A stretch of DNA of 47,033 nt from Welwitschia mirabilis (Eukaryota; Gnetophyta; Gnetopsida; Welwitschiales). Below, one piece after another: positions 22,344-33,840 of the stretch. Within the stretch, counting starts at the first letter, position 1. Every line of letters begins with the position of its first letter. The stretch covers positions 216,857,349 through 216,904,381 of the forward strand of contig JBOZIK010000001.1 of assembly GCA_051453625.1 (NCBI GenBank). The letters are read 5' to 3'. A program made the position numbers and the translations under genes. A model generated the notes under the pieces. The model saw only the letters and a list, made by a program, of their open reading frames with translations. It ran no database searches and was not told the origin of the DNA.

Positions 22344-22716
22344 NNNNNNNNNNNNNNNNNNNNNNNNNNNNNNNNNNNNNNNNNNNNNNNNNNNNNNNNN
22401 NNNNNNNNNNNNNNNNNNNNNNNNNNNNNNNNNNNNNNNNNNNNNNNNNNNNNNNNNNNNNNNNNNNNNNNNNNNNNNNNNNNNNNNNNNNNNNNNNNNN
22501 NNNNNNNNNNNNNNNNNNNNNNNNNNNNNNNNNNNNNNNNNNNNNNNNNNNNNNNNNNNNNNNNNNNNNNNNNNNNNNNNNNNNNNNNNNNNNNNNNNNN
22601 NNNNNNNNNNNNNNNNNNNNNNNNNNNNNNNNNNNNNNNNNNNNNNNNNNNNNNNNNNNNNNNNNNNNNNNNNNNNNNNNNNNNNNNNNNNNNNNNNNNN
22701 NNNNNNNNNNNNNNNN
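22344..22716. other. Assembly gap (373 N)
   Basis: A sized gap. No shared sequence was seen on its two edges, but both edges belong to the R1 repeat family, which probably caused the break. Confidence 0.95.
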
Positions 22717-22775
22717 TAACGTGGGGGTTTGGACCTCAGATACCTAGGTTCAAAGTGTCCTCGACTTTACCACTA
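22717..22775 (+). repeat. Repeat family R1, partial copy 3
   Basis: ACGTGGGGGTTTGGACCTCAG and CTTTACCACTATAATAAACAATC parallel the part of copy 1 after its hairpin (GCAGGGGCTTGAAC, CCTCACCATAGTGGCAATC). Confidence 0.5.
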
Positions 22776-22952
22776 TAATAAACAATCAAGACTAAATCTT
22801 GAGCATTTTATCACTTGTTCTAATTTTAATTTATAAATTTGAAAACTTTTTAAAGCTTTTTAATATTTTTTGAAAACCCAATCTTATCAAACTTTTTGAT
22901 TACATGATATACCTAATCACTCACTTCTACAATTATTTTGTTCAAGTAGTTA

Positions 22953-23090
22953 GGGAAGGCTCTGGTGGGCCATGTGCATTATCGTTTGAGTCATGCCTCC
23001 CATTTAAAGCCTTACATATTTTATTATAGGTATGACTCCATGTATAGTTATGGGAGGCTCTAGTGAGCCATGTGCATTATCGTTTGAGTC
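22953..23090 (+). repeat. Direct repeat, two ~40 bp units 99 bp apart
   Basis: GGGAAGGCTCTGGTGGGCC then ATGTGCATTATCGTTTGAGTC at 22953-22992 recurs at 23052-23090 with a few substitutions and one indel. The spacer (CATGCCTCCCATTTAAAGCC...) is not repeated. Confidence 0.75.
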
Positions 23091-23189
23091 CTCATTCATA
23101 GTGTTTCTACATAAGGTGCGTGTTGGAGTTCCATGCTAATTTCCTCCATCCTGTTTATCCTTGGGAATACATCAAATGTAAGGGCTAAT

Positions 23190-23400
23190 GATAGGAAGAA
23201 GGAAGGTTGGAGTTGGAGAAAGAGAAAGTTTGATACTAGGGAGAGGGACAGCAAGAGGGGGAAAGAGTAGGGTAGAGAAAGGGAGAGAGGGAAAGATGAA
23301 GGCATGGAGAGAGAGACCGAAAGGGGCAAAATCATGACTTTAGGAAGAGGAAAAGTGTAGGAGAGTGTTTTGGGGGATGGGGGAAGGGAGGGAGGCATAA
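23190..23400 (+). repeat. Purine-rich (GA) low-complexity tract
   Basis: About 200 bases in which the plus strand is overwhelmingly A and G (runs such as GGGAGAGGGACAGCAAGAGG and GGGAAAGATGAAGG). The 106-codon minus-strand frame over it is a Ser/Leu/Pro-rich artefact of this bias. Confidence 0.75.
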
Positions 23401-23490
23401 ACTTTAGAATAAACAATAATGAAACATTTTATGATGTCTTTGATAGATATTTAGACATAAAAAAAAGAAATTATTAGTGAATTTTAATGT

Positions 23491-23636
23491 TGTTAGCTAA
23501 ACAGTTATAGTAGTTAACAAAGTATGATAAAATATTATGATTTGTATACATAACTACTTAGATGACACACACACATATAACACTTTTGATCCTTAATTTT
23601 TAGCTGATTATTAATTATTACATGATAATTCTTACA
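23491..23636 (+). mobile_element. Putative short 5' LTR of copia element
   Basis: Starts TGTTAGCTAAACAG and ends AATTCTTACA, giving TG...CA ends directly abutting an initiator-Met type primer-binding site. 146 bases is short but within the range of some copia lineages. No 3' partner was found, so the left end rests on the TG motif alone. Confidence 0.5.
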
Positions 23637-23648
23637 TGGTATCAAAGA
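23637..23648 (+). other. tRNA-iMet primer-binding site of copia element
   Basis: TGGTATCAAAGA closely matches the TGGTATCAGAGC site used by most plant copia elements and sets the plus orientation. Confidence 0.75.
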
Positions 23649-24739
23649 CAACCTACTAGTGTCAAAGAAGATACCTTTGTACAACAAGTGACATAAAACT
23701 ATGGATAATTCTAACAAGAAGACCATCATGTAAAAGAAAATCATTAATGAAAGTGAAAGCTTTGAGAATTCTTCAAACAATTTCATTAGGAAAAACAAGT
23801 TCCATCCCTACCCAAACTAATAGTTCTATTAAAAGAAGTAGGAAGTTATGAGACTAAGAGATTCTAAAAGTTTCTTGGCATGGGGTGAGATGATTGAAAC
23901 ATATTGAGATGCAAAATATCTATGAAACTTGATTTGTAAGGGAATTGATGTATGTGACAAAGAGATCCAGACATTAGATAAGCATTAAAATATGTCATCA
24001 TTTAGATGATGGTCCCCAGATTACTACTAGAATCATTAGGGACTAGATGACTTTTGTGATGTGGAAGAAGCTAAGATAAGTATACATTGTTAAGAATTTT
24101 GCTCAATTTAGATCCATAATTTGGGAACTAAAACCCTATATTACAACCTTACTAATCCTCTCTTTATTATAGTACAAAGGCTAACCAATCTACAATAGCA
24201 ACTAATGGCATGAGGAAAACAATTAGAAAAGAGTAACTTGAATCACTATTTATTAAAATCACTTTTTTCAAATTACCAAATGTAGTACAAGAGGGCACTA
24301 ACAACTTGTTATATGAAACTATGTTATGTCTTATTAATGCTCACAAGGTGTCTTTAAAAAGTGGAACTTCCATAAGTTCCTTGAAGATGGTATTATGGTC
24401 CAAGAGAAAAATCAAAATAAGTGAAGATTTAAAGATGGGTATTTGAACTATGCATGCCTGGGATATGCAGTGGAAAAATGCAAGATTCCACAGAATAAAG
24501 AGCAGATTGATAAAAGTAAAGCCAAATACTTTGAGAACAAAAAGATTTAAAAAGAAGAAAAAAGAGAGGTTGAGGAAAGGGTTTTTTCATCCTCATTATT
24601 AAAGATAAAATTTATCTTGTAAATGTAGTTGTTGATAACATTCATGTAATGAATGATGATGGTTTTTTGAATGATTACGTACACTTATGCCTTGACTAAA
24701 CATATATGTAATAAGTGAAACCTTTTAATTAATTTTATA

Positions 24740-24960
24740 ATAGTAAGGGATGTGTTGGTACATGTTGCAAATAATGGAGTCATGATGTTTGAAGGCCTTA
24801 ATCCTATAACATTAAGCTATGATGCTTGATTCATTACATTATATAATGTCGTTTATTCTCCACAACTAAAATATAACTTGGTCTCAATGTCTAGTGTACA
24901 ATATGATTATGACATGCTCTTTAGACAAGGAAGTTAGCGTGCTAAAAGTTAACATGAGCA
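24740..24960 (+). pseudogene. copia pre-integrase linker remnant
   Basis: The reading ITLSYDA, stop, then LYNVVYSPQLKYNLVSMSS and QYDYDMLF corresponds to the conserved segment between protease and integrase in copia polyproteins (the LKDVLYVPGLKKNLLS-type block). One stop interrupts it. Confidence 0.65.
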
Positions 24961-25099
24961 TTATTTGACATCACACACTTGGTTATGTTAATATATCAAC
25001 CATGATGAAATCATAAGGCTACACTATAAGCAGTTCCATAAATATCAAAGATTTAAATAAATGTAAAGATTACCTAAAAGCCAAATAAACAGTGGTTGT

Positions 25100-25984
25100 G
25101 AACCCAAAAACTAATGAGAGATAAACTGTGAAACCACTTGAACTAGTGCATTCAGATACTAGTTTCTTTGGTTGAACCTTTTCTTATGAAAATCATCCAT
25201 CTTTATTATGTTCATAGATGATTTTAGATGATATGATTGGGTATTTTCTATATGACATAGGAATGATGCATTGAGAAAATTTTAGTATTTTAGAAATGAA
25301 ACCTAAAATAAGGTGGAATAAAAAATTGCTAAGTTATGTACTAATAACAAAAGGGAGTATATTAATCAAGCATTTTAGAAATTTCTTTAGGAAAAAAGGG
25401 AATAGAACTCCAAACCTCGACAACATGTTCCCCATGTCAAAATGGAGTTTCTAAATGAAGAAATTATGCCCTTAAGGAAATAACACACTATCTCTTATTT
25501 CAAAGTCATCTTTATGTGGATTGATAGGCGTAGGCCTTTTATACTACAAAGTCCATTTAATAAGCTCTATCATAGAAGTTTCCAAGGTGATACTTCATTT
25601 GGGTCATGGGATAGAGCAAAGCCTAATTTAAGCATGGTTAGAGTGTGTGGATATACGACTTTCTATCATGAGCATCTTGCTAATAAATGTTTGAAATAGT
25701 TTGGTGTCGGCATCCTATTTGGATATGCTAATACATCAAGTGTGTATTATCTTTATGATTTTATTACTAAGAAAATGGAAGAATTAAGGGACGTGGTATT
25801 TGATGAGAAAGTGGTTGGTCTTAAAGCCATAACAAGTAGTTGGAATTCACTTAGCTCAATGTGCATTAGACGACAAAGTTTCATTAAGGGGCTACAACAT
25901 AGATATGAAGATGAACTAGAATATCCTAAAGATAAGGAGAATGAAGTAACTAAAAATTCACCAACCCTAGAATTGGAATTATGA
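25100..25984 (+). pseudogene. copia integrase remnant
   Basis: The C-terminal part is best preserved: NLSMVRVCGYTTFYHEHL, a stop, then FGVGILFGYANTSSVYYLYD and ELRDVVFDEKVV. This is the copia integrase end pattern (RVFGC...FLGYS...YRLYD...RDVIFDE). The frames 25514-25699 and 25742-25984 are open; the catalytic core upstream is broken by several stops. The enzyme would have joined element cDNA to the chromosome. Confidence 0.85.
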
Positions 25985-26239
25985 CACCCTTAACATAAGA
26001 AAAGAGCCCACATTGAGATCTTGCAAGACAAAATATAGAACATACACATTAATAACAGGAATAGGTATGATGGGATATGTACTCTAGAAATGCTAAAAAT
26101 ATTTTGGAAAGAAATGTGTTAGTTTGTAATGAAGAGAATGTATTATATATAATACAACAAATACTAACTCTTCTTAAATGAGGGTAAGTAATGCAAGACA
26201 AATATATCATTATGTTAAAAGCAAAGTGTTGGAGACTGC

Positions 26240-26860
26240 TCCATATCATATAGATGTCAAAAATATAGTAGGTCTAAGATGGATCTTTATGGTCTGAGCT
26301 AATGATAATGGAACTATTAAGAAATGTAAGGCGAGGATTATTGACAAAGGATTTTCACAAGTAAAAGGAGTTAACTATGAAGAAACCTTTGCCTCACTAC
26401 TAGGATGAAAATATTCCATGTCGTATTATATCTTATAGTATAGTAAAGGTGGAAACTTTACCAAATTGATGTGAAATGTGCCTTTTTGTATAGGATACCC
26501 AATTTTGTAATCTATCTGAAGCAACTAGAAGGTTTTAAAGTTGGTTTTTAAAATGTGCATAAATTAATTAAGTCATTGTATGGATTAAAATAGTTCCCTA
26601 GGGTTTGGTATCAACTACTAGGCAAATTTCTATTAGATAAGATTTACAAAACTTAGTGTATGATGTAAATCTTATTATGAAGTTAAAGGAAATAAATCCT
26701 AAATTGTATATGGCCTTCTATGTTGATGATGTACTAGTAAAATGTAAAAATGAAGAAGTATTGTTAGACTTCAAGAAACTCTTAACAAATAACTTTAAAT
26801 TATTAAATATAAGGGAAGCACACCATAACCTTAGCATAAAGATTGTACAATAGCATAGAA
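26240..26860 (+). pseudogene. copia reverse transcriptase (RVT_2) remnant
   Basis: The N-terminal block KARIIDKGFSQVKGVNYEET at about 26330 and the catalytic block YVDDVLVKCKNEEVL at about 26720 are clear, and the latter lies in a 65-codon open frame that ends after LSIKIVQ. The YVDD aspartates are intact. The middle, including the YGLKQ region, carries stops (for example TAG in the LKQ segment near 26590). Confidence 0.85.
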
Positions 26861-27030
26861 TAATCCATGTGTATTAAAGGAAGTATTTAAAGTAAATACT
26901 TGAAGAACATCTATTTGAAAACATCAAAGAACCATTAAAAGCAGTGACAATGATGAGATTTAGCTATGATAACGTTTGACCTATATTTCATATCCATGAA
27001 AGCTTTGGATATGGACTCACAATAATAGAA

Positions 27031-27713
27031 TGCGTGATTGGAAAGTTGCTTACATCTATCCATTTTTCCTACTTTAAAGTAACTAATTAATAAAAATAAC
27101 ATAGTTGCAATGGAAAGAAAAATAGATTAAATAATACAATTATTAAATAGTCTATGCTTAGATAAACAATCATAGTTCTATACTACCAATAGTATATTAT
27201 CCTATCAACGGTATTTTTAAAACAACTTTCCTATAAGTAATGCCCTAACAAAACCACAAATGAAATTCATTTCATGAAACAAAAAGTACATCCACTTGTA
27301 CTATAAAATCAATTACATATTAGACTAGTTATAGCCCAGATGATTGATCAATAAGTGATAAATGAAATTTTGCATTAGAACATTGACTTAACCTCCTACT
27401 TCCACTATAATTTATAATTCAATGTCCTTATAATAAGAGAACTAAAATACTCAAAACAAAAAGAAAATAGTAATAAATGAAAATAACTTAGCTCAAGAGT
27501 GTCCTAGTAGCATTAGAGCAAGAAATCCTCAAAAGGTTTGCTTAGCATGGAACCAAACTAAATATGCAGTTACTTAAACTCCAAAGATAAATTTATATCA
27601 TAATGAAATTGAATTACAAAGAAGTGGAAGAATTACAAAGAAGTTTTCTATCTATCTATCTAATGATCTAGCCTCCCCCCACCTAAAGAAAAGGTAATAC
27701 ATTTATACATTAG
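27031..27713. other. No feature recognised
   Basis: AT-rich DNA between the copia remnant and the Athila-type LTR. Contains a short CTAT run (about 27648-27662) and a C-rich word, CCTCCCCCCACC. A lost copia 3' end may lie here. Confidence 0.35.
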
Positions 27714-28748
27714 TGTTTGTTAATATGCAAAAATTGACATTTATATCTAGTATTTCAAGATGATTTATTATCTATGAAGACATTAATTTAATTATTTTAA
27801 TCATAAAATATGTCTTCTATAATGTTTAAAATAAAATTTAATTTTATGCTTTTCTCTATAATAATTATAGATCTTTAGCCATATTTTCAAACATAGAAGG
27901 GAAGGTGGATACAATTTTGCATAAAATAATGGTGGCAATGGAGACTTTAGGTGGCAACACATAGTAGTAACATTAGAAGACATGTGGTAGAGGCATGTAG
28001 AGGTCGCACTAAAGACATGTAACAATAGCACCAGTTGGTAGAGGAATTTGACTCCAAAGACTACATGTTGGACTCATCATAATAAAGATTCCACCTAGAG
28101 CTAGATGACAACATTCATCAGATACTATAAAACAACTTCTACTAAATGCTAAATAATGAATATTCTATTTGACACTATAAGATAGAATCTTATCTATCCA
28201 ATGCTACATAATAACCTCTACTAAATGCCACAAGATAAAATATTATCAACCTAATGCTAAATGATGAAGATTCTACCTAGTGCTACAACATAAAAGGTCT
28301 CAACCACTTCAACCCTACCTCTAACTATAAAAGGACCTTAAGACATCATTTATAATCATCCCTTATTTGGTAAAGTAATATAACTATTTGAGTATCAAGT
28401 TGACATAGCCTTTTAAGCATTTCTTTGGGAGCGATATTTTTTCAAGAATAGTTTGAGAAGTTCTTATCAGCTTCCTTCTTCCATTGATTTAATATGTTTT
28501 TGAATTTAATACAAGTATTTGTTCTCTTTTTATTTCAAGTTGCAAATAATTTTGTGCTTGTTTATCTTCCTACCTCTTCAAACAAAGTTTTAATAACACC
28601 CTTCATTTCTTTATTTTCTTCTTTCTTTAAATGTACTTGTAAGATAAGTAAGATTCTATGTAATTTCTAATGAAACACCACAATTATCCTTCTAGAAGAA
28701 TGATACTAGGTCCTCACCTAGTTTATTTTGGTTTGATTGTACTACACA
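27714..28748 (+). mobile_element. 5' LTR of the Athila-type element
   Basis: Starts TGTTTGTTAATATGC and aligns from TTGACATTTATAT onward with 39885 and following. Shared landmarks are ATTTTAATCATAAAATATGT, GAAGACATGTGG, CACATGTTGGACT and, near the end, ACTAGGTCCTCACCTAGTTT and TACTACACA. The right border lies within a few bases of 28748, just before the primer-binding site. Confidence 0.8.
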
Positions 28749-28759
28749 CGAATAGGTTT

Positions 28760-28777
28760 TGACACCATTACTAGGGA
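28760..28777 (+). other. Primer-binding site, decayed by transitions
   Basis: TGACACCATTACTAGGGA aligns without gaps to the TGGCGCCGTTGCCGGGGA site (tRNA-Asp type) of Athila/Tat elements. All six differences are G-to-A or C-to-T. Confidence 0.75.
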
Positions 28778-29850
28778 CAATCACATGGTAGCTTCTCAAA
28801 AGGAGCATAATTTTTTTTTTGCAAGTTTTTAGTTTATTTTTATTTATATTTTTCAATTGGTTAGTATCGATTATCTCTAGTGATACCTGAATTAGTCCAT
28901 TTGTCTTTTTCTTTTGTATGTTTTTTTCTTTTCTTTTCTTTCTAGTGGTTGATACTAATCCATCTTCAATGATACCCAAACTAGTTCAGTTTAGAGTTTA
29001 CATTAGTTTTTCTACTCTAACCAGAGAGTATTTCATATTAAAAATTTATGTTATAGGTCTAACAAAGTTTTAGTGGATTGTAATAAGGGCAAGCAAACAA
29101 AATGTTTAACTCACTCTCTTTTTGTGCTTTCTTTTATTTCCTGCAATTTTAATGTGGTAGTTAATTTTTTATTTAGTAATTTTAGTCTCATAAATCACTA
29201 ACAATGAAAAACAAAAAAATAAGAATTTTCTTTCCATAGGTTTTATTTAATTTTTTAGCCATTTCTGTTTTTTTAGTATAATTTTTCTATACCCCATTTC
29301 TCAGATTATTTTGTATGAACCTTATGAATCTACGATATTTCTTCCAAATGTTATTGAAATCATGCATGCCATGGATTCAAGATAAATCAAGTAGATAAAT
29401 TAAAAATTCTCTTCATAACATGTATTTTAACACTAAAGGAAATTAAGAATAAAGAATCCCACATGAAAACCAACCCCATGAGAATAAGCATCTTTATTCT
29501 AACAACAAAATCCAAATTCTCAATCAATTTTTAATACTCATTTAACATATTATGATTAAATCATAAAATAATATACCAACTAGATGCATTCTACCCTAGT
29601 TAAGAGATAGCTAGAAACCAAAACAATGCAACCAAAAACCTACCTAAGAAAACCCTTTACAATTACCTTTAAACTCAATGCTTAGGAACCCCTTCATGCA
29701 GATTACAATAAGCTAAATCCCAAAGGTTAGAATTCAAGCTGTCTATTATTTAGCTCTTACCTCACTTTGGTGGCTTAGAACTAGATTATACATGCTTACA
29801 CCTTAAAGAATTTGAGTGTATTTTATCAAATCTATCCTAATATCTAAACA
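28778..29850 (+). other. Leader and 5' gag region, no readable frame
   Basis: No convincing protein similarity could be followed. It presumably held the leader and the N-terminal part of gag before decay. The minus-strand frame at 28692-28979 crosses the primer-binding site and is a shadow. Confidence 0.4.
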
Positions 29851-29859
29851 CTTATGATA

Positions 29860-30300
29860 TCCTTAGGCTTACTCATTTTCCATTATCCCTAAAAAAAGGC
29901 TAAATTGTGGCTCTATACTTTCAATATTTTATTCATAAGATCATCATCTAATTTAAACTATGCCTTCATATCCAAATTTTTGCCAAAACATAATAGAATG
30001 CATTAAGATGAGAAATAATGAATTACAAATAAAATGACCATGAGGCTTTTTTCCAAGCCTTAGAAAGATTTAAGGATTTACTAAAAAATTGCTCACAACA
30101 TGGATTTAAGCCAGGAAGAAAAATTAGCTTCCTTTATAATGGATTGTCTACAAATAATAAGTAGTTGGTGGAGATGATTACTGGAGGTAGTTTCCTTAAT
30201 CCATTAGACAAAGTTTGGAACTACCTTGAAATGATAGGTGAGAGCTCTAAAATTAGGAGAAGCTAAGCAAGCCATATAGATCCCATCATCCTATTAGATC
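29860..30300 (+). pseudogene. Athila-type gag core remnant
   Basis: The segment reads LLIFHYP, a stop, KKAKLWLYTF, later FISKFLPKHN, then a frame with KPWKDLRIY-like and SFIMDCLQIISSWWR-like pieces and GGSFLNPLDKVWNYLE. These follow the Gag core of Athila/Tat elements (FPFSLKDKAKLWL...KFFPKH...FKDLL...GGSF). Stops and frame changes break it in at least five places. Confidence 0.75.
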
Positions 30301-31340
30301 CACTAATGTATTCAAGGTACCTAATAACTTTGAGATTAATAATAGGATAAATGTATTAACAAGAAGAGTAGAACAATTATTCATCTTATCTGTACATTTA
30401 CCTCTTAAACTTGAATGTCTAATTTGCCACATAGGTACACATGAAATAGCTAAGTATTCCTCCATTCCCTTATTTCAAAACACAATAAATGAACAAGTTA
30501 ATATACTAGGATAACAGTGGAAAGACCAAAAAAATAACCCCTTATTCCAACACCTATAATCCTTGATGGAGAATTTTCCCTAACTTTTCTTAGAAGCAAG
30601 ATATCTTGTATAGTCAAAATTACGACAATAAATTAAGAAATCCTTTTCCTTCATCATCCTCCTATTCCTTTCCATTAAACCATCAAAAACCCTCTTCATC
30701 CATCAAACCATGAGTATATTCAAACTAACCATGATCATGAAAGAAACCTTAAGTAAAATTCCTCCATCCTAAACAACCTTGAACAAACCACCCAAATCAA
30801 CATCCACATGGTTAAATAAATTCTATCTAATCTAAATCAAATAAAATTCCCTATGAGCTCATAGCTAAATCCTAAGAAAATTAGATTCACAGAAGGATTC
30901 TAGAGTTTATATGCATAAAAGAAACTAAGGCCATTCACCTTAGGAGTGGAAAATAATTAAATAAAAAGTGAGAAAAATATGACTAAGGAAAATCCAATCT
31001 CTATAGGAAATAAGGAAAAAGTTGAATTCATAGAGGAATCCTTACCTATTTACAAAGAGCCTCTAGATTTTCCCCAGTAGCTTAGAAAATATAATATCCT
31101 GAAAAAACAATTAATAGCCTTACAAATCTTTAATGAAGTTAAGATAAATATTCCCCTCTTAGAAGCAAGTACCTTCCTATGTAAAGTTCCTCAAGGACAT
31201 GTATACATTGAAGAAACACATAAATGTAAAAAGTAAAGCCTTTTAAGCAACAAATAAGTGTAATTCTCTAAAACTAGTTTCCATTTAAATAAAAGGAACT
31301 TGGATGCCCTACAATTGCTATTACCATTATAAAAAAATTA
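30301..31340 (+). other. gag-protease linker of the Athila-type element
   Basis: Weak coding-like periodicity remains but no motif is clear. A few words around 31040-31080 (Glu-rich, PLPIYKEPLDFPQ-like) resemble the linker before the protease. No intact frame. Confidence 0.4.
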
Positions 31341-31344
31341 ACTT

Positions 31345-31700
31345 AACTAAGCCCTATTAGACTTAAGAGCTAGTGTAAACTTACTTCTCTATGGAACCTA
31401 CAAATAAGTAGGATTGAAAGGGCTTAAAAACATAAAAATCCTTGCTAATAATTTTGCAAAACCCCATTAGGATTTATTTAGGATGTCAAGGATAGATAGA
31501 TGTTACTTTCTAGTTTATTTTGTGATGTTAGAAAACATAACAAACTAGTCAGTATCCATTATCTTAGGCAGACCTATCCTAGCAACATCAAATGCCTTAG
31601 TTAATTATAGGAATGTTTTAATGTAAATATCCTTTAAAAACATGATGATAGAATTAAATGTTTTCAATACAACTACATTAACTTCTAATAATGATGGAAT
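31345..31700 (+). pseudogene. Athila-type aspartic protease remnant
   Basis: ALLDLRASVNLLLYGTYK at 31351 corresponds to the protease active-site block of this lineage (LIDLGASVNLLP), with the catalytic Asp kept and the following Gly replaced by Arg. Further on VSIILGRPILATSNALVNY and IELNVFNT match the end of the domain. The protease would cut the Gag-Pol polyprotein. Four or more in-frame stops are present, including TAG and TAA. Confidence 0.85.
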
Positions 31701-31875
31701 TAAACATGTAGATAGAATAGAAAGCCTTTTTAATGACCAAGAATCTTCAAATAACTTTTATAAGGATCATGCCTTAGATCCTCAAGAATGAGCGTCATAT
31801 ACCATTTCTTAGAATGAAGCCCTCATCAAACTTAAATCTCTTCTCAATGATCTTAAGTATGATTTCTTAAGATAT

Positions 31876-31880
31876 AACTC
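31876..31880 (+). repeat. Target-site duplication, left copy (AACTC)
   Basis: AACTC immediately before the left LTR of the nested copia; identical to 36753-36757 immediately after its right LTR. Five bases is the expected size for LTR-element integration. Confidence 0.88.
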
Positions 31881-32919
31881 TATTAGGATTATATGACATC
31901 CTAGAGGGGGATGAATATGGTGTTATGCAAAAATATTTTCTAATTATATCAAACTAAAATAACATTTTAACATTAGTAACTAAATCTAAATTTTGCTTAA
32001 TAAAATAAATAGAAATTGATAAAAGCAAGCAAAAGAAACTAACAAATAGAAAGTGTGCACCAAAGATTTATAGTGGTTTGGAAATCCCTACCTATTCCAC
32101 TCTTAGGAGATAAAAACATGCAATTAGCCTCTTAGTTTTCTTAGAGCACTCTTCTCTAAGAATAATTTATAACATCCTTCACCAAGAGTCTCTTTATAGC
32201 ACCCTTCCTACAAGGGTCAGCTAGCTCCATCTAATAAGCAATCATAAGATATCAATTAAGTAAAAGACCTAATGATTTCTATTCCTTTCATGCATAGTAC
32301 ACTAGCTATAGGTTTAATATCTCCACAACAGGTACATATCTCAATGTAGTACAAGTAGAGAATGATATAAGAGATTAGTTTAGCATAGTATGTTACAATT
32401 CTCTCTTTTGACAATGATACAACATGTTTTATAAAGTTCTTTAAAAAACTAATTGTTAGATTTTCATTTGCTTTAAAACTTCATTTACATGACTTGAATT
32501 GTTTTAAATCACATTTCCACTCCAACGTTCTCCTAGGCAGACATCCCATTTTTTTCCTTGTTGGACGTTCTGGTCTTTATCATCACTACTCTATCAAAAC
32601 TGTAAGGGAGGGAGGGTGTTTTAGTTTTACATGGGAGATCCCAGTACTGTGGGATTACAAGGGAGGGGAAAGTGAGGAGCATCTTAGTTTTATGAGGGGA
32701 TGTTAAAGTTTTACAAGGGAAAATCCTAGTACTTTAGGATTGTAAAGAGGGTCCCATCCTACTTTCATAGAGGGAACATCCCAATTTTATAGGGGAAACA
32801 TCCCAATTTTACAAGGGAGACATCCTAGTACTTTTTATTAGATTTTTACTTGACAACCTTAATCATTCTATAGTCTAATTACTTAGTGAAAGCATTAAAA
32901 GTCTTCCATTTTCCCAACG
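31881..32919 (-). mobile_element. 3' LTR of nested copia (left on plus strand)
   Basis: Begins TATTAGGATTATATGACATC and ends TTTTCCCAACG on the plus strand. It carries the AGATTTATAGTGGTTTGG block typical of Sirevirus-like LTRs and, at about 32590-32830, imperfect repeats built on TTTTACAAGGGAGACATCCTAG. The 70-codon plus-strand frame at 32494-32706 is an LTR by-product. Confidence 0.88.
32590..32835. repeat. Short repeats inside the copia LTR
   Basis: The words CATCC(C/T)A(A/G)TTTTACAAGGG(G/A)(A/G)ACATCC recur six or more times at intervals of roughly 25-35 bases. The same array occurs in the partner LTR at about 36340-36670. Confidence 0.7.
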
Positions 32920-32933
32920 ATATCTCCCTTTTT
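32920..32933 (-). other. Polypurine tract of nested copia
   Basis: On the minus strand AAAAAGGGAGATAT directly precedes the LTR start CGTTGGGAAAATGG (TGTTGGG expected). This is where plus-strand DNA synthesis would have been primed. Confidence 0.65.
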
Positions 32934-33528
32934 AATGATGATAACTTCTTAATTACTTAGGTTAAGGAGAGATCAGGAGTTGATTGCTAGTTTCTTTACT
33001 TCCCCTGAATTTATGCCTTCTATGAGCATACAATGCATTCAAAGCACAAGCATTAGTTTTTATCAACCCTAATTGTGCAAAATGATCTTATAACATTCTT
33101 TATGACACCATATAGAAACAATCAATTTGCAGTCATAACATTAAAGTCTAATAGACATTCTATTAATATATTACACACATCAAATCAAATATATTGTAAA
33201 CATAAATAAGCATAACTCTTCAAATAGATAGAAAACATAGGCAAGCACAACTCTTCTTCTCCTTTATTATCATTGAAACATAGTACTAAGCTAAAAATGC
33301 ACACATGTGAAAGAAGATAAAGAAGCTTTATATTTTTTCAAATAGAAATTAATCATGATCTATTAACTAACACTAAGCATTAGTAAGCATAAATTCATTC
33401 CTTAGAAGCATAGTAAGCCCTAGCTATTTCTTACTTCATCCCCCTTTATTCTACATCCTCATATATAGATTAAACACTCTTTATTATACAAAAATATTCT
33501 ACGTGCATTATACATAAGGAGGTAGCAG
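32934..33528. other. Nested copia internal region, unassigned
   Basis: AT-rich with no readable protein on either strand; lies between the polypurine tract and the RNase H remnant. Confidence 0.4.
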
Positions 33529-33538
33529 NNNNNNNNNN
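33529..33538. other. Assembly gap (10 N)
   Basis: Ten N inside the nested copia. No shared flank was seen. Confidence 0.95.
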
Positions 33539-33760
33539 TAAGAATATATTTCTTCTTAAGTAAAAACTCAAATATAAAGCCAACTAATGGGAGAATAATC
33601 ATTGAAAATTAAAGTAAGTTAAAGAATATATTCTAAGATGATAACCCAAGGTTTAAACCTACTAAAATATTCTTATGGTGATAACAAATGTAGGATCACT
33701 TTTAAATCTTTAAAGCTTAAAATCATACCTTATGGGGATAATCCCTAATATTTGGATTTG

Positions 33761-33840
33761 CATCTCAGATACATGAATTTATTCTTACTTAGTGCTTTTG
33801 TCATTATATCATCATGATTTGATCTTATATGCTTAATGGT
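33761..33840 (-). pseudogene. copia RNase H C-terminal remnant
   Basis: The minus strand reads TIKHIRSNHDDIMTKALSKN then KFMYLRC without a stop. This matches the end of copia RNase H (TKHI...DIFTKPL...F..LR), with about a dozen residues missing between the KHI and DIMTK parts. It marks the end of pol next to the 3' LTR and shows that the missing pol was lost by internal deletion. Confidence 0.7.

Larger units (their letters stand above)
23637..27030 (+). mobile_element. Decayed Ty1/copia element, internal region
   Basis: Downstream of the primer-binding site come, in copia order, a gag-like stretch (about 23700-24480), the protease-to-integrase link (about 24780-24960), integrase C-terminus (25514-25830) and reverse transcriptase (26240-26853). 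Integrase before RT is diagnostic of copia against gypsy. Numerous stops and frameshifts are present. Similarity fades after about 26870; RNase H and the 3' LTR are absent or too diverged to see. Confidence 0.85.

Noticed and set aside
22320-22778. Long frames across the 373 N gap
   Set aside because: They consist of undetermined bases.
23096-23416. 106-codon Ser/Leu/Pro-rich minus-strand frame
   Set aside because: By-product of the purine-rich tract, with low-complexity composition and no domain.
27801-28031. Minus-strand frame that resembles the one at 39946-40212
   Set aside because: The resemblance looked like protein conservation, but both lie at equivalent places of the two LTRs of the same element, which are DNA copies.
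32494-32706. 70-codon plus-strand frame
   Set aside because: Lies inside the nested copia LTR, opposite to the element's sense, and spans its short repeats.
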